Source of the DNA: Polynucleobacter sinensis
GTDB taxonomy: Bacteria > Pseudomonadota > Gammaproteobacteria > Burkholderiales > Burkholderiaceae
Length of the DNA stretch: 64,000 nt
Direction: 5' to 3'
NCBI RefSeq assembly: GCF_001595985.1
Contig: NZ_LOJJ01000001.1
Span: 248,001-312,000 of the forward strand
The notes beneath the pieces were generated by a model. It did not search any database, was not told the DNA's origin, and saw only the letters and a program-made list of their open reading frames with translations. Each line of letters starts with the position of its first letter. Within the stretch, counting starts at the first letter, position 1. A program made the position numbers and the translations under genes. Below, one piece after another: positions 1 to 11,204 of this stretch.

Positions 1-1
1 T

Positions 2-1762
2 GTAGCCCGTGGCGACGTAGTTGCTGACGGAGCATCTACAGATTTGGGTGAATTGGCCTTGGGTCAAAACATGACTGTGGCATTTATGCCATGGAACGGT
101 TACAACTTCGAAGATTCCATCTTGATCTCTGAGAAAGTTGTTGCAGATGACCGCTATACCTCTATTCATATTGAGGAGTTGTCGGTTGTTGCTCGTGATA
201 CCAAGCTTGGTTCAGAAGAAATTACACGCGATATCTCCAACTTGGCTGAGTCACAACTCTCCCGTTTGGATGAGAGCGGTATTGTTTACATCGGTGCTGA
301 AGTTGAAGCCGGTGACGTATTGGTTGGTAAGGTAACTCCAAAGGGCGAGACTACTCTCACTCCAGAAGAAAAACTCCTCCGCGCGATCTTCGGTGAAAAA
401 GCATCTGATGTTAAAGATACTTCTTTACGCGTTCCATCTGGGATGATCGGTACAGTTATCGATGTTCAAGTCTTCACTCGTGAAGGTATTGAGCGCGATG
501 CACGTGCGCAATCGATTATTCAAGAAGAACTACAGCGCTATCGTTTGGATTTAAACGACCAGTTGCGTATTGTTGAGGGCGATGCCTTCATGCGTTTAGA
601 AAAGCTGTTGATTGGCAAAGTTGCTAATGGCGGCCCTAAGAAATTGGCTAAAGGCACCAAGATCGACAAGGAATACCTTGCTGACTTAGACAAATACCAT
701 TGGTTTGATGTTCGTCCAGCAGATGATGAAGTTGCCTCACAAGTTGAAGCAATCAAATCTTCTATTGAGGCGAAGCGTAAGCAGTTTGATGAGGCTTTCG
801 AAGAGAAGCGCACTAAGCTTACCCAGGGCGATGATTTGCAGCCTGGCGTAACAAAGATGGTTAAGGTGTATTTGGCAGTGAAGCGTCGCTTGCAGCCTGG
901 TGACAAGATGGCCGGTCGTCACGGTAACAAAGGTGTGGTTTCTAAAATCGCTCCTGCGGAAGATATGCCATTTATGGCTGACGGACGCCCTGTTGACATC
1001 GTCTTGAACCCGTTGGGTGTTCCTTCTCGTATGAACGTAGGGCAGATCTTAGAAACCCACTTAGGTTGGGCGGCTCAAGGTATTGGTAAGCGTATTGATG
1101 AGATGGTTCGTCAACAGGCTAAACAAGCTGAACTCCGTAAGTTCATGAAGCAGCTTTATAACGAAACTGGTCGCATTGAAGACATCGACAATTTTACTGA
1201 TGAGCAGATCACAGAATTGGCCGAGAATTTACGCCAAGGCTTGCCATTCGCAACTCCAGTCTTTGATGGTGCCACAGAGGCTGAAATTGGTCGCATGCTC
1301 GAGTTGGCTTATCCAGAAGAAGTAGCTACTTCTTTGAAGATGACGCCTTCACGTCAGCAAATGATTTTGTGCGATGGCCGTACTGGTGATCAGTTTGAGC
1401 GTCCAGTAACTGTTGGCGTAATGCACGTCTTGAAGCTCCACCATTTGGTCGATGACAAGATGCACGCACGTTCAACCGGACCTTACTCGTTAGTAACGCA
1501 GCAGCCACTGGGCGGTAAAGCACAGTTTGGTGGTCAGCGCTTTGGTGAGATGGAAGTTTGGGCCCTCGAAGCATACGGTGCTTCATATGTCTTGCAGGAA
1601 ATGCTGACAGTGAAGTCCGATGACGTCGCAGGCCGTACCAAGGTTTACGAAAACATCGTCAAGGGCGAGCACACAATTGATGCTGGCATGCCCGAATCCT
1701 TCAACGTGTTGGTAAAAGAAATCCGCTCGTTGGGTATTGACATTGACATGGAGCGCAACTGA
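2..1762 (+). CDS. rpoB: RNA polymerase beta subunit, 3' part (5' end outside window)
   Basis: Carboxy-terminal 586 residues of the beta subunit of RNA polymerase, which with beta' forms the catalytic cleft. The reading frame is open from base 2 and continues upstream of the window, so the true start is not visible. Characteristic segments are the [17 protein letters not shown] active-site region (about 900-950), the [20 protein letters not shown] switch region near 1500 and the terminal [13 protein letters not shown]. It is followed after one base by rpoC, so the two are co-transcribed. The rifampicin-binding cluster lies upstream of the window, so nothing can be said about resistance. Confidence 0.98.
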   Translation, partial: VARGDVVADGASTDLGELALGQNMTVAFMPWNGYNFEDSILISEKVVADDRYTSIHIEELSVVARDTKLGSEEITRDISNLAESQLSRLDESGIVYIGAEVEAGDVLVGKVTPKGETTLTPEEKLLRAIFGEKASDVKDTSLRVPSGMIGTVIDVQVFTREGIERDARAQSIIQEELQRYRLDLNDQLRIVEGDAFMRLEKLLIGKVANGGPKKLAKGTKIDKEYLADLDKYHWFDVRPADDEVASQVEAIKSSIEAKRKQFDEAFEEKRTKLTQGDDLQPGVTKMVKVYLAVKRRLQPGDKMAGRHGNKGVVSKIAPAEDMPFMADGRPVDIVLNPLGVPSRMNVGQILETHLGWAAQGIGKRIDEMVRQQAKQAELRKFMKQLYNETGRIEDIDNFTDEQITELAENLRQGLPFATPVFDGATEAEIGRMLELAYPEEVATSLKMTPSRQQMILCDGRTGDQFERPVTVGVMHVLKLHHLVDDKMHARSTGPYSLVTQQPLGGKAQFGGQRFGEMEVWALEAYGASYVLQEMLTVKSDDVAGRTKVYENIVKGEHTIDAGMPESFNVLVKEIRSLGIDIDMERN

Positions 1763-1763
1763 T

Positions 1764-4700
1764 ATGAAAGCATTGCTCGATTTATTTAAGCAAACGCAGG
1801 GTGATGAACAGTTTGATGTCATCAAGATTGGTCTTGCATCCCCTGAGAAAATTCGCTCATGGTCTTTTGGTGAAGTTCGCAAGCCAGAAACCATCAACTA
1901 TCGGACTTTTAAGCCTGAGCGTGATGGCCTGTTTTGCGCCAAGATCTTTGGACCAACTAAAGACTACGAGTGCTTATGCGGTAAGTACAAGCGCTTAAAG
2001 TTCCGTGGCGTTATTTGCGAGAAGTGTGGCGTTGAAGTAACGCTTGCCAAAGTACGTCGTGAGCGCATGGGTCACATTGAATTGGCGGCTCCTGTTGCGC
2101 ATATTTGGTTCTTGAAGTCATTGCCATCCCGTTTGGGTATGGTTCTCGATATGACATTGCGGGATATCGAGCGCGTTCTTTACTTTGAAGCATATGTGGT
2201 CGTTGATCCCGGCATGACTCCTGAAGGCGCAATGAAGCGCGGTCAGATCATGTCCGAAGACGAGTACTACGCCAAGACTGAAGAGTATGGTGACGGCGCG
2301 TTTACTGCCATCATGGGCGCGGAGGGTATTCGTGACCTCTTGCGCGGTATCGATATCGATCGTGAAGTAGAGACGATTCGTGCTGATCTGAAAGCTACTG
2401 GTAGCGATGCCAAGATCAAGAAATACGCTAAGCGCTTAAAAGTGCTTGAGGCGTTCCAGACTTCGGGTATTAAGCCTGACTGGATGATCATGGAAGTATT
2501 GCCTGTGTTGCCACCAGAGTTGCGTCCATTGGTGCCATTGGATGGCGGTCGCTTTGCTACCTCCGATTTGAACGACCTCTATCGTCGTGTAATCAACCGT
2601 AACAACCGTTTGAAGCGTTTGTTAGAATTGCGCGCACCAGAGATCATCGTTCGTAACGAAAAACGCATGTTGCAAGAAGCGGTTGACTCATTGCTAGACA
2701 ACGGTCGTCGCGGTAAGGCTATGACTGGCGCTAATAAGCGTCCTCTCAAGTCCTTGGCCGAGATGATTAAAGGTAAGAGTGGTCGTTTCCGTCAAAACTT
2801 GTTGGGTAAACGCGTTGACTACTCTGGTCGTTCAGTCATCGTAGTTGGCCCTACATTGAAATTACATCAGTGCGGCTTACCAAAATTGATGGCTTTGGAA
2901 TTATTCAAGCCATTCATTTTCAATAAGCTTGAAACTTTGGGAATTGCAACCACAATTAAGGCTGCGAAGAAAGAAGTCGAAAGTCAGACTCCAATCGTTT
3001 GGGACATTCTCGAAGAAGTGATTCGTGAACATCCAATCATGCTCAACCGTGCGCCTACATTGCACCGTCTCGGTATTCAAGCTTTCGAGCCAATGCTGAT
3101 TGAAGGTAAAGCGATTCAATTGCACCCATTAGTCTGCGCGGCATTTAACGCCGACTTTGACGGTGACCAAATGGCGGTTCACGTTCCTTTGTCGCTCGAA
3201 GCGCAAATGGAAGCGCGTACATTGATGTTGGCTTCGAACAACGTATTGTTCCCAGCCAACGGCGAACCATCTATCGTTCCTTCGCAGGACGTGGTGTTGG
3301 GTCTGTACTATGCAACTCGCGACAAGATCAACGGTAAAGGCGAGGGCATGGTCTTCGCTAATATCACTGAAGTTATTCGTGCATACGAGGCTGGCCAGGT
3401 TGAATTGGCTTCCCGTGTTGCGGTTCGTATTACTGAGTATGAGGTTGTGGACAAGAAGGCAGAGGGCGATGCGCGTTTTGCTGAGAAGACCAAGATCTAT
3501 CAAACTTCAGTTGGCCGCGCAATCTTGTCTGAGATTCTGCCTAAGGGTATGTCTTTTGAGGAAATTAATAAGCCGCTGAAGAAAAAAGAAATCTCACGTT
3601 TGATTAACACTTCATTCCGTAAGTGCGGCCTTCGTGAAACCGTGATTTTTGCTGATCGTCTCTTACAGTCAGGTTTCCGCTTGGCGACTAAAGCCGGTAT
3701 CTCGATTGCAATCGACGATATGCTGATTCCAAGCTCTAAAGAGCGCATCATCAGTGAAGCATCTACCAAGGTTAAGGAGTATGACAAGCAGTTCATGTCA
3801 GGCCTTGTAACCAATCAGGAGCGTTATAACAACGTGGTTGATATTTGGGGTGCCGCAGGCGACCAAGTTGGTAAGGCGATGATGGACGAGTTGTCACACG
3901 TTGACGTACTTGACCGGAACGGTAAAGCTGCGCGTCAAGAGTCCTTTAACTCCATCTACATGATGGCGGATTCTGGTGCGCGTGGATCTGCAGCGCAGAT
4001 TCGTCAGTTGGCTGGTATGCGTGGTTTGATGGCCAAGCCTGATGGCTCCATTATTGAAACCCCAATTACTGCAAACTTCCGTGAAGGCTTGAATGTGTTG
4101 CAGTACTTCATCTCAACCCACGGTGCTCGTAAGGGCTTGGCTGACACAGCGTTGAAGACAGCGAACTCTGGTTACTTGACTCGTCGTTTATGTGACGTTA
4201 CTCAAGACCTCGTTGTGATCGAAGAAGATTGCGGCGCGACTACTGGTGTAACCATGAAGGCGCTTGTTGAAGGCGGCGAAATTATCGAAGCATTGCGCGA
4301 TCGTATTTTGGGTCGTGTATGTATCGGTGACATCGTTCATCCAGACACGCAAGAAGTGATTGTTCCGAACGATACATTGCTTGACGAAGATCATGTTGAT
4401 CAAATCGTTGCATTGGGCATCGACGAAGTTAAAGTTCGTACAGTATTGTCATGCTTAACTCGTTTTGGTTTGTGCGCTAAGTGCTACGGACGTGATTTAG
4501 GTCGTGGTGGTTTGGTGAACGTTGGCGAGGCGGTTGGTGTGATCGCTGCTCAGTCTATTGGTGAGCCGGGCACACAGTTGACTATGCGTACCTTCCACAT
4601 CGGTGGTGCGGCATCACGCGCTTTGGTTGCAAGTAACATTGAAGCCAAATCAAACGGTACTTTGAAATTCTCCGGCACGATGCGTGTTGTGAAGAATGCT

Positions 4701-6026
4701 AAAGGCGAGCAGATCGTGATTTCACGTTCTGGTGAGGCCTTGATCGTTGACGATAATGGCCGCGAGCGTGAGCGTCATAAAGTGCCATACGGTGCAACAC
4801 TCTTGTTGAAAGAAGATGCAGCAGTGAAGGCTGGTGCGAGCTTGGCAACTTGGGATCCATTAACACGTCCAATTATTTCCGAGTACGCTGGTATCGCTCG
4901 CTTCGACAACGTTGAAGAAGGTGTAACTGTTGCCAAGCAGGTTGATGAAGTGACTGGCCTCTCTACTTTGGTGGTAATTGACGGTAAGCGTCGTTCTGCC
5001 GCAAGTAAAGGCGTGCGCCCAGTGATCAACTTGATTGATGACAAGGGCAATGATGTCATGATCGCTGGTACCGATCATCCGGTAAACATTGGTCTCCAAG
5101 TGGGCGCTTTGATTACCGTTAAGGATGGTCAAAAAGTTGAAGTTGGTGAGGTATTGGCGCGTATTCCAATCGAATCACAGAAGACTCGCGACATTACCGG
5201 TGGTTTGCCACGCGTTGCTGAATTGTTTGAAGCGCGTTCACCAAAAGATGCTGCTGTATTGGCTAAAGTAACTGGAACAGTTTCTTTCGGCAAAGAAACC
5301 AAGGGTAAGCAGCGCTTAGTTATTACCGATATGGATGGCGAAGCGAATGAATTCTTGATTCCTAAAGAGAAGCAAGTTCTTGTTCATGACGGTCAAGTTG
5401 TGAATAAGGGCGAGATGATTGTGGAAGGCCCTGCCGATCCACACGATATCTTGACTCTCAAAGGTATCGAAGAGTTGGCAATCTACATCGTTGACGAAGT
5501 ACAGGACGTTTATCGTCTCCAGGGCGTGAAGATCAATGACAAGCACATTGAAGTGATCGTGCGTCAGATGTTGCGTCGTGTTCAGGTAACTGATCCAGGC
5601 GATACATCTTTCATCACTGGTGAGCAAGTTGAGCGCTCTAAGTTGTATGACGCAAACGATGCTGCGATCGCTGCAGGTAAGCACCCAGCCCAGTTCGAAA
5701 ACGTGCTGTTGGGTATTACTAAGGCATCCTTGTCGACGGATAGCTTCATTTCAGCGGCTTCTTTCCAAGAAACTACTCGTGTATTGACCGAAGCTGCAAT
5801 TATGGGCAAGACCGATACACTCCGTGGCCTCAAGGAAAACGTCATTATTGGTCGTCTGATCCCTGCTGGTACAGGCTTGTCTTACCGCCGTGCACGCAAG
5901 GTCAGAGAGCAATTCGAGCGTGATCGCGCTCAAATGATTGCTGCCGAAGAGGAGGCAATGGCTGATATGCCTGTAGAAATAGAGGCTGAAGTGATTGCCC
6001 CTACTGGGGAGGCTGATCCAAGCTAA
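1764..6026 (+). CDS. rpoC: RNA polymerase beta' subunit
   Basis: Largest catalytic subunit of RNA polymerase, 1420 residues, close to the usual proteobacterial length. The start [12 protein letters not shown] lies one base after the rpoB stop; an in-frame extension into rpoB is rejected because it has no family similarity. Visible landmarks are the N-terminal zinc-binding cysteines ([10 protein letters not shown] then [10 protein letters not shown]), the absolutely conserved NADFDGDQ motif at residues 462-469 that holds the catalytic magnesium, and the second zinc site ending in [12 protein letters not shown] rho-independent terminator follows directly, closing the rpoBC transcription unit. 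Confidence 0.99.
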   Translation: MKALLDLFKQTQGDEQFDVIKIGLASPEKIRSWSFGEVRKPETINYRTFKPERDGLFCAKIFGPTKDYECLCGKYKRLKFRGVICEKCGVEVTLAKVRRERMGHIELAAPVAHIWFLKSLPSRLGMVLDMTLRDIERVLYFEAYVVVDPGMTPEGAMKRGQIMSEDEYYAKTEEYGDGAFTAIMGAEGIRDLLRGIDIDREVETIRADLKATGSDAKIKKYAKRLKVLEAFQTSGIKPDWMIMEVLPVLPPELRPLVPLDGGRFATSDLNDLYRRVINRNNRLKRLLELRAPEIIVRNEKRMLQEAVDSLLDNGRRGKAMTGANKRPLKSLAEMIKGKSGRFRQNLLGKRVDYSGRSVIVVGPTLKLHQCGLPKLMALELFKPFIFNKLETLGIATTIKAAKKEVESQTPIVWDILEEVIREHPIMLNRAPTLHRLGIQAFEPMLIEGKAIQLHPLVCAAFNADFDGDQMAVHVPLSLEAQMEARTLMLASNNVLFPANGEPSIVPSQDVVLGLYYATRDKINGKGEGMVFANITEVIRAYEAGQVELASRVAVRITEYEVVDKKAEGDARFAEKTKIYQTSVGRAILSEILPKGMSFEEINKPLKKKEISRLINTSFRKCGLRETVIFADRLLQSGFRLATKAGISIAIDDMLIPSSKERIISEASTKVKEYDKQFMSGLVTNQERYNNVVDIWGAAGDQVGKAMMDELSHVDVLDRNGKAARQESFNSIYMMADSGARGSAAQIRQLAGMRGLMAKPDGSIIETPITANFREGLNVLQYFISTHGARKGLADTALKTANSGYLTRRLCDVTQDLVVIEEDCGATTGVTMKALVEGGEIIEALRDRILGRVCIGDIVHPDTQEVIVPNDTLLDEDHVDQIVALGIDEVKVRTVLSCLTRFGLCAKCYGRDLGRGGLVNVGEAVGVIAAQSIGEPGTQLTMRTFHIGGAASRALVASNIEAKSNGTLKFSGTMRVVKNAKGEQIVISRSGEALIVDDNGRERERHKVPYGATLLLKEDAAVKAGASLATWDPLTRPIISEYAGIARFDNVEEGVTVAKQVDEVTGLSTLVVIDGKRRSAASKGVRPVINLIDDKGNDVMIAGTDHPVNIGLQVGALITVKDGQKVEVGEVLARIPIESQKTRDITGGLPRVAELFEARSPKDAAVLAKVTGTVSFGKETKGKQRLVITDMDGEANEFLIPKEKQVLVHDGQVVNKGEMIVEGPADPHDILTLKGIEELAIYIVDEVQDVYRLQGVKINDKHIEVIVRQMLRRVQVTDPGDTSFITGEQVERSKLYDANDAAIAAGKHPAQFENVLLGITKASLSTDSFISAASFQETTRVLTEAAIMGKTDTLRGLKENVIIGRLIPAGTGLSYRRARKVREQFERDRAQMIAAEEEAMADMPVEIEAEVIAPTGEADPS

Positions 6027-6036
6027 TTTGGTTGTT

Positions 6037-6060
6037 CTGGCCAGAAATGGCCAGTTTTTT
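6037..6060 (+). terminator. Rho-independent terminator after rpoC
   Basis: CTGGCCA (6037-6043), loop GAAA, TGGCCAG (6048-6054), then six T. A 7-bp GC-rich stem with a GNRA-type loop and T tract 11 bases after the rpoC stop. The same CTGGCCAG octamer recurs at 6083-6090 inside the spacer of the downstream promoter. Confidence 0.85.
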
Positions 6061-6069
6061 CCCATTTGG

Positions 6070-6098
6070 TTGACGGAAAAGGCTGGCCAGGCTAGAAT
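6070..6098 (+). promoter_or_regulatory. Sigma70-type promoter of the str operon
   Basis: TTGACG (6070-6075), a 17-base spacer, and TAGAAT (6093-6098). Near-consensus boxes immediately downstream of the rpoC terminator; predicted start near 6105 gives a leader of about 100 bases before rpsL. Inferred from sequence only. Confidence 0.7.
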
Positions 6099-6202
6099 GC
6101 TGAGTTCTACTGATTCAGAAGAGGGTCTTTTTGACCTAGAAATTCTCTAAGTCATTGATTTTCTTGAAGAAAGCAACAAAGAAGTACTAACCGAGCTATT
6201 TT

Positions 6203-6583
6203 ATGCCAACAATTAATCAATTATTACGCAAGCCAAGAAGTCGGCTGACCGTTAAAAGTAAGAGTCCTGCGCTGCAAAACAGCCCGCAACGCCGTGGTGT
6301 GTGCACACGTGTATATACAACAACTCCTAAAAAGCCTAACTCTGCGCTTCGTAAAGTAGCCAAAGTTCGCTTAACCAATGGTTTTGAAGTCATTTCATAC
6401 ATTGGTGGTGAAGGCCATAACCTCCAGGAACACTCAGTAGTGTTGATTCGTGGTGGTCGTGTAAAGGATTTGCCAGGTGTTCGTTACCACATCGTTCGTG
6501 GATCACTTGACTTGCAAGGTGTTAAAGACCGTAAGCAGTCACGCTCCAAGTACGGTGCTAAGCGCGCTAAGAAGGCCGCTTAA
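6203..6583 (+). CDS. rpsL: 30S ribosomal protein S12
   Basis: S12 sits at the decoding centre of the small subunit and controls tRNA selection accuracy. The 126-residue product is full length. The conserved loops [11 protein letters not shown] (residues 41-51) and [13 protein letters not shown] are intact; the lysine at position 43 of TPKKPNS is the wild-type, streptomycin-sensitive residue. First gene of the str operon, served by the promoter at 6070-6098, followed by rpsG, fusA and tuf in the usual order. Confidence 0.99.
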   Translation: MPTINQLLRKPRSRLTVKSKSPALQNSPQRRGVCTRVYTTTPKKPNSALRKVAKVRLTNGFEVISYIGGEGHNLQEHSVVLIRGGRVKDLPGVRYHIVRGSLDLQGVKDRKQSRSKYGAKRAKKAA

Positions 6584-6742
6584 TAGCAAAAAGTTTTAGT
6601 AGTAAGTCTTCGTTTGTCAGACTTTAAAGACAAGTAAGTGGCCGTTCCGTCTAGAGATTGATGTATTTCAGTCCCCAGATAGTAGGACGGCCGGAGCGGG
6701 TGATCCATGTGGGCCACCCCTAACTGAACTGAAGGAGTAGTT

Positions 6743-7213
6743 ATGCCACGTCGTCGTGAAGTTCCCAAACGGGAAATCTTGCCTGATCCAAAATTCGGCA
6801 ATGTAGAAGTAGCAAAATTCATGAACGTCCTCATGTTGGACGGTAAAAAATCGGTTGCAGAGCGTATCGTTTACGGCGCCTTTGATCACATCGAGAAAAA
6901 AGCAAACAAAGAGCCACTCGAAGTTTTCTCAACAGCTATGGGCAATGTTAAGCCGATGGTTGAGGTAAAGAGCCGTCGTGTTGGTGGTGCTAACTACCAG
7001 GTTCCTGTTGAAGTTCGTCCATCACGTCGTTCTGCTTTAGCAATGCGCTGGGTGCGTGAAGCCGCTAAAAAGCGCGGTGAAAAATCTATGGCTCAACGTT
7101 TAGCCAATGAATTATTAGAAGCTGCAGAAGGTCGCGGCGGAGCAATGAAGAAGCGTGAAGAAGTTCACCGTATGGCAGAAGCTAACAAAGCTTTCTCACA
7201 TTTCCGCTTCTAA
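6743..7213 (+). CDS. rpsG: 30S ribosomal protein S7
   Basis: S7 nucleates assembly of the 3' domain of 16S rRNA (head of the small subunit) and contacts tRNA in the E site. The 156-residue protein starts [12 protein letters not shown] and has the standard length. It is preceded by a good ribosome binding site (GAAGGAG, about 6730). The 159-base gap after rpsL is longer than typical within this operon. In E. coli S7 represses the str operon by binding the rpsL-rpsG intercistronic region, so this gap is the place to look for an equivalent site. Confidence 0.99.
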   Translation: MPRRREVPKREILPDPKFGNVEVAKFMNVLMLDGKKSVAERIVYGAFDHIEKKANKEPLEVFSTAMGNVKPMVEVKSRRVGGANYQVPVEVRPSRRSALAMRWVREAAKKRGEKSMAQRLANELLEAAEGRGGAMKKREEVHRMAEANKAFSHFRF

Positions 7214-7240
7214 TCGCACAGCAAAGAAAAGGTACCAACA

Positions 7241-9343
7241 GTGGCACGTAAAACCCCTATCGACAAATACCGCAATATCGGTATTTCTGCGCACATTGAC
7301 GCAGGTAAAACAACAACTACAGAACGCGTCTTGTTCTACACCGGTGTTAATCACAAGATTGGTGAAGTACATGATGGCGCCGCAACCATGGACTGGATGG
7401 AGCAAGAGCAAGAGCGTGGTATCACGATTACTTCTGCTGCAACTACAACGTTCTGGAAGGGCATGGCTGGTAATTTCCCAGAGCATCGCATCAATATTAT
7501 TGATACCCCAGGACACGTAGACTTCACCATTGAGGTTGAGCGTTCAATGCGCGTTTTGGACGGCGCTTGCATGGTTTATTGTGCGGTGGGTGGCGTACAG
7601 CCACAGTCTGAAACTGTTTGGCGTCAAGCTAACAAGTATCAAGTTCCACGTTTGGCATTCGTAAACAAGATGGACCGTACCGGTGCGAACTTCTTTAAGG
7701 TCTATGACCAAATGAAGGCTCGTCTCAAGGCGAACCCAATCTTGATTCAAATTCCAATCGGCGCAGAAGAAAACTTCAAGGGCGTTATCGATTTGGTAAA
7801 AATGAAGGCCATCATTTGGGATGAGGCCTCACAAGGTACTAAATTTACATACGAAGATATTCCTGCTGAGTTACAAGCTTCTGCTGAAGAGTGGCGCGAG
7901 AAAATGCTCGAAGCCGCCGCAGAGAGCTCAGAAGAGTTAATGGAAAAATATCTCGGCGGCGAAGGCTTGACCGAAGATGAAATCAAAAAAGCATTGCGTC
8001 AGCGTACTATCGCTAATGAAATCGTTCCAATGTTGTGCGGAACTGCCTTTAAAAATAAAGGTGTTCAGGCGATGTTAGATGCGGTTGTTGAATTGTTGCC
8101 ATCTCCATTGGACGTTCCACCAGTTCCATGTGAAGAAGAAGACGGCACACCGACAACACGTAAAGCCTCTGATGATGAGAAATTCTCAGCATTGGCATTC
8201 AAGATCATGACCGACCCATTTGTTGGTCAACTCATCTTCTTCCGTGTTTACTCAGGTGTAATGAAGTCTGGCGATACGATCTACAACCCAATTAAGGGTA
8301 AGAAAGAGCGTGTTGGTCGTTTGTTGCAGATGCATGCAAATGAACGTGAAGAAATTAAAGAGGTATTTGCTGGTGATATCGCAGCAGCGGTTGGTTTGAA
8401 AGACGCAACTACTGGCGAAACATTATGTGATCCAGATAGCATCGTGATTTTGGAGCGCATGGTATTCCCAGAGCCAGTGATCTCTCAAGCTGTAGAGCCA
8501 AAGACAAAAGCTGACCAAGAAAAAATGGGTCTTGCTTTGAATCGCTTGGCGCAAGAGGATCCTTCGTTCCGCGTGAAAACTGATGAAGAATCAGGCCAAA
8601 CTATTATTTCCGGTATGGGTGAGCTCCACTTGGAAATTTTGGTTGACCGTATGAAGCGTGAATTCGGGGTTGAGGCAACTGTTGGTAAACCACAGGTTGC
8701 ATACCGTGAAACAATCCGTAAGACTTGTGACGAAGTTGAAGGTAAGTTTGTTAAACAGTCCGGTGGTCGCGGTCAATATGGCCACGTTGTATTGAAGCTT
8801 GAGCCACAAGAACCAGGCAAAGGTTTTGAATTCGTTGACGCTATCAAGGGTGGTGTTGTTCCTCGTGAATACATCCCAGCAGTAGAAAAAGGAATTATTG
8901 AAACTTTGAATTCCGGTATTTTGGCTGGTTACCCAGTGGTTGATATCAAAGCAACATTATTCTTCGGTTCATACCATGACGTTGACTCCAATGAAAACGC
9001 ATTTAAGATGGCGGGTTCAATGGCGTTCAAAGATGGTATGCGCAGAGCGGCTCCAGTATTGCTTGAGCCAATGATGGCTGTTGAAGTTGAAACGCCAGAA
9101 GATTTCATGGGTAACGTAATGGGCGATCTCTCATCACGTCGCGGTATCTTGCAAGGCATGGATGACATTCCGGGCGGCGGCAAGATTGTGCGTGCTGAAG
9201 TGCCTTTGGCAGAGATGTTTGGTTACTCAACTGGCTTGCGCTCGTTGACCCAGGGTCGCGCTACCTACACCATGGAATTTAAGCATTATTCCGAAGCACC
9301 TAAGAACGTAGCTGAAGCAGTGATGGCTGCTAAAGCGAAGTAA
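7241..9343 (+). CDS. fusA: Translation elongation factor G
   Basis: GTPase that drives translocation of tRNA and mRNA on the ribosome, and ribosome recycling with RRF. The start is GTG ([15 protein letters not shown] after initiation), 27 bases after rpsG. All G motifs are visible: G1 [13 protein letters not shown] near residue 17, [11 protein letters not shown] (G2/switch I), DTPGHVDFT (G3) and NKMD (G4). The length of 700 residues is standard. Domains II to V follow, including the GGRGQYGHV segment of domain IV. Third gene of the str operon. Confidence 0.99.
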   Translation: MARKTPIDKYRNIGISAHIDAGKTTTTERVLFYTGVNHKIGEVHDGAATMDWMEQEQERGITITSAATTTFWKGMAGNFPEHRINIIDTPGHVDFTIEVERSMRVLDGACMVYCAVGGVQPQSETVWRQANKYQVPRLAFVNKMDRTGANFFKVYDQMKARLKANPILIQIPIGAEENFKGVIDLVKMKAIIWDEASQGTKFTYEDIPAELQASAEEWREKMLEAAAESSEELMEKYLGGEGLTEDEIKKALRQRTIANEIVPMLCGTAFKNKGVQAMLDAVVELLPSPLDVPPVPCEEEDGTPTTRKASDDEKFSALAFKIMTDPFVGQLIFFRVYSGVMKSGDTIYNPIKGKKERVGRLLQMHANEREEIKEVFAGDIAAAVGLKDATTGETLCDPDSIVILERMVFPEPVISQAVEPKTKADQEKMGLALNRLAQEDPSFRVKTDEESGQTIISGMGELHLEILVDRMKREFGVEATVGKPQVAYRETIRKTCDEVEGKFVKQSGGRGQYGHVVLKLEPQEPGKGFEFVDAIKGGVVPREYIPAVEKGIIETLNSGILAGYPVVDIKATLFFGSYHDVDSNENAFKMAGSMAFKDGMRRAAPVLLEPMMAVEVETPEDFMGNVMGDLSSRRGILQGMDDIPGGGKIVRAEVPLAEMFGYSTGLRSLTQGRATYTMEFKHYSEAPKNVAEAVMAAKAK

Positions 9344-9393
9344 TTTATCCACATTATTTTGAATATTGACTAGCTAAAGAAGGCAGACAAAAA

Positions 9394-10584
9394 ATGGCAA
9401 AAGAAAAGTTTGAGCGGACAAAACCGCACGTAAACGTTGGCACAATCGGTCACGTTGACCACGGTAAAACGACATTGACAGCAGCGATTGCTACCGTGCT
9501 TTCAAAAGCATTCGGTGGCGAAGCAAAAGCATATGATCAGATCGATGCTGCTCCAGAAGAAAAAGCACGTGGTATTACGATTAATACAGCACACGTTGAG
9601 TACGAGACTGCAAACCGTCACTACGCTCACGTTGATTGCCCAGGACACGCCGACTACGTTAAGAACATGATTACTGGTGCCGCTCAGATGGACGGCGCAA
9701 TTTTAGTTTGTTCCGCTGCTGACGGCCCAATGCCACAAACTCGTGAGCACATCCTCTTGGCACGCCAAGTGGGCGTTCCTTACATCGTCGTATTCTTGAA
9801 CAAGTGCGACATGGTTGACGATCCTGAGTTGTTAGAGCTCGTAGAAATGGAAGTTCGTGAGCTTCTGTCTAAGTATGACTTCCCAGGCGATGACACACCA
9901 ATTATTCAAGGTTCTGCTAAGTTAGCTCTTGAAGGCGACGAAGGCCCATTGGGTAAAGAAGCCATCATGAAGTTGGCTGAAGCTTTGGATACTTACATCC
10001 CAACTCCAGAGCGTGCTGTTGACGGCGCGTTCTTGATGCCAGTAGAAGACGTGTTCTCTATCTCCGGTCGCGGTACTGTAGTGACTGGTCGTATCGAGCG
10101 CGGCATTATCAAGGTTGGCGAAGAGATTGAAATCGTTGGTATTAAGCCAACTCTCAAAACCACTTGTACTGGTGTTGAAATGTTCCGCAAATTGCTCGAC
10201 CAAGGTCAAGCAGGCGATAACGTTGGTATCTTGTTACGCGGTACAAAACGTGAAGAAGTTGAGCGCGGCCAAGTATTGGCTAAGCCAGGTTCGATCACTC
10301 CACATACTCACTTTACAGCCGAGGTTTACATCTTGGGTAAAGATGAAGGTGGTCGTCATACTCCATTCTTTAACAACTATCGTCCACAGTTCTACTTCCG
10401 TACAACGGACGTTACTGGTTCAATCGAGTTGCCAAAAGATAAAGAAATGGTGATGCCAGGTGATAACGTCACAATTACCGTAAAACTCATCGCTCCTATC
10501 GCGATGGAAGAAGGTTTACGTTTTGCGATCCGTGAAGGTGGCCGTACTGTTGGCGCCGGCGTGGTTGCAAAGATTTTGGCTTAA
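9394..10584 (+). CDS. tuf: Translation elongation factor Tu
   Basis: EF-Tu delivers aminoacyl-tRNA to the ribosomal A site as a GTP complex. The 396-residue product is full length, with GHVDHGKTT (G1, about 18-26), [14 protein letters not shown] (switch I), DCPGHADY (G3) and NKCDMVDD (G4), followed by the two beta-barrel domains. Last gene of the str operon. Betaproteobacteria usually carry a second, nearly identical copy upstream of secE-nusG-rplK; that region lies outside this window, so tufA and tufB cannot be told apart by anything but position. Confidence 0.98.
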   Translation: MAKEKFERTKPHVNVGTIGHVDHGKTTLTAAIATVLSKAFGGEAKAYDQIDAAPEEKARGITINTAHVEYETANRHYAHVDCPGHADYVKNMITGAAQMDGAILVCSAADGPMPQTREHILLARQVGVPYIVVFLNKCDMVDDPELLELVEMEVRELLSKYDFPGDDTPIIQGSAKLALEGDEGPLGKEAIMKLAEALDTYIPTPERAVDGAFLMPVEDVFSISGRGTVVTGRIERGIIKVGEEIEIVGIKPTLKTTCTGVEMFRKLLDQGQAGDNVGILLRGTKREEVERGQVLAKPGSITPHTHFTAEVYILGKDEGGRHTPFFNNYRPQFYFRTTDVTGSIELPKDKEMVMPGDNVTITVKLIAPIAMEEGLRFAIREGGRTVGAGVVAKILA

Positions 10585-10615
10585 TAGTAGTAAAAATATT
10601 TAGCGGTTTGCTAAC

Positions 10616-10644
10616 CGGTGACGTCCGTGCTGCGGATGTCACCG
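10616..10644 (+). other. 12-bp hairpin in the tuf-rpsJ gap
   Basis: CGGTGACGTCCG (10616-10627), loop TGCTG, CGGATGTCACCG (10633-10644); eleven Watson-Crick pairs and one G-U pair. No T tract follows, so it is not a classical terminator. It could be an attenuator, an RNA processing site or a ribosomal-protein binding site upstream of rpsJ. Confidence 0.6.
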
Positions 10645-10695
10645 AGCTCTTTAGAAATATAACGTGGCAGCACCACAACGCTCTTTGGAATTAAT

Positions 10696-11007
10696 ATGCA
10701 AAACCAAAAAATTCGTATTCGTCTTAAAGCATTTGATTACCGTTTGATCGACCAGTCTGCAGCTGAAATCGTTGATACAGCTAAGCGTACTGGTGCAGTT
10801 GTTAAGGGTCCAGTGCCTTTGCCAACACGTATTGAGCGTTTTGATATTCTGCGTTCACCACACGTAAACAAGACTTCACGTGACCAGTTAGAGATTCGTA
10901 CCCATCTGCGTTTGATGGATATCGTTGATCCTACAGAGAAAACAGTAGATGCCTTGATGAAATTAGACCTTCCAGCAGGTGTGGATGTCGAAATTAAGTT
11001 GCAGTAA
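10696..11007 (+). CDS. rpsJ: 30S ribosomal protein S10 (transcription factor NusE)
   Basis: S10 is a head protein of the 30S subunit and, as NusE, couples to NusB and NusG in antitermination. The 103-residue length and sequence ([20 protein letters not shown], then [11 protein letters not shown]) are standard. It follows tuf by 111 bases containing a strong hairpin. It is separated from the next gene, rplC, by nearly 200 bases with its own promoter-like sequence, so it may be expressed mainly with the str operon rather than with the rest of the S10 cluster. Confidence 0.99.
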   Translation: MQNQKIRIRLKAFDYRLIDQSAAEIVDTAKRTGAVVKGPVPLPTRIERFDILRSPHVNKTSRDQLEIRTHLRLMDIVDPTEKTVDALMKLDLPAGVDVEIKLQ

Positions 11008-11016
11008 TTCAGTATT

Positions 11017-11044
11017 CCCAGTCTTAGCGCTTGCCAAGACTGGG
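11017..11044 (+). other. Hairpin after rpsJ, overlapping the rplC promoter
   Basis: CCCAGTCTT (11017-11025), 10-base loop, AAGACTGGG (11036-11044), a perfect 9-bp stem starting 10 bases after the rpsJ stop. The tail CTTTCGGG is only weakly T-rich, so termination would be partial at best. The -35 box of the downstream promoter lies at the loop and right-arm border. Confidence 0.6.
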
Positions 11045-11059
11045 CTTTCGGGATAGAAT
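11031..11059 (+). promoter_or_regulatory. Sigma70-type promoter for rplC and downstream S10 genes
   Basis: TTGCCA (11031-11036), a 17-base spacer, TAGAAT (11054-11059). Predicted start near 11066 gives a leader of about 140 bases with two hairpins before rplC. The -10 box is identical to that of the rpsL promoter. Confidence 0.6.
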
Positions 11060-11127
11060 CTAAGGCTTCGCTTAATTATTTGGGCGAATTTATAGGTTTT
11101 ATTAGCATTAAAAACGTTGTAAGTTAT

Positions 11128-11191
11128 TGATTTAGAAGTACTTTTACTTGTAAATCACTTAAATTAATTTTGCCGACCAATCGAAGTCGGC
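11128..11191 (+). promoter_or_regulatory. Two-hairpin leader upstream of rplC
   Basis: First hairpin: TGATTTA (11128-11134) with TAAATCA (11151-11157), inner AAGTA with TACTT, loop CTTT. Second hairpin: GCCGAC (11172-11177) with GTCGGC (11186-11191), ending just before the TGGAG ribosome binding site of rplC. The position suggests control of rplC-rplD expression, for example by L4 as known for the E. coli S10 leader, but no sequence similarity to that leader is claimed. Confidence 0.5.
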
Positions 11192-11204
11192 GTGGAGCAT
11201 GAAT

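Noticed and set aside
1326..1586. Open frames on the minus strand within rpoB and rpoC
   Set aside because: Shadows of strongly conserved genes; Arg/Ser/Thr-rich composition without domains.
6027..6202. tRNA genes in the longer intergenic gaps of the ribosomal region
   Set aside because: The gaps at 6027, 10585, 11008, 16011 and 22853 contain simple hairpins only; no cloverleaf with a T-arm GTTCRANYC box was seen.
6203..6583. Possible streptomycin-resistance change in rpsL
   Set aside because: The TPKKPNS loop has the wild-type lysine at position 43, and the GGRVKDLPG loop is also wild type.
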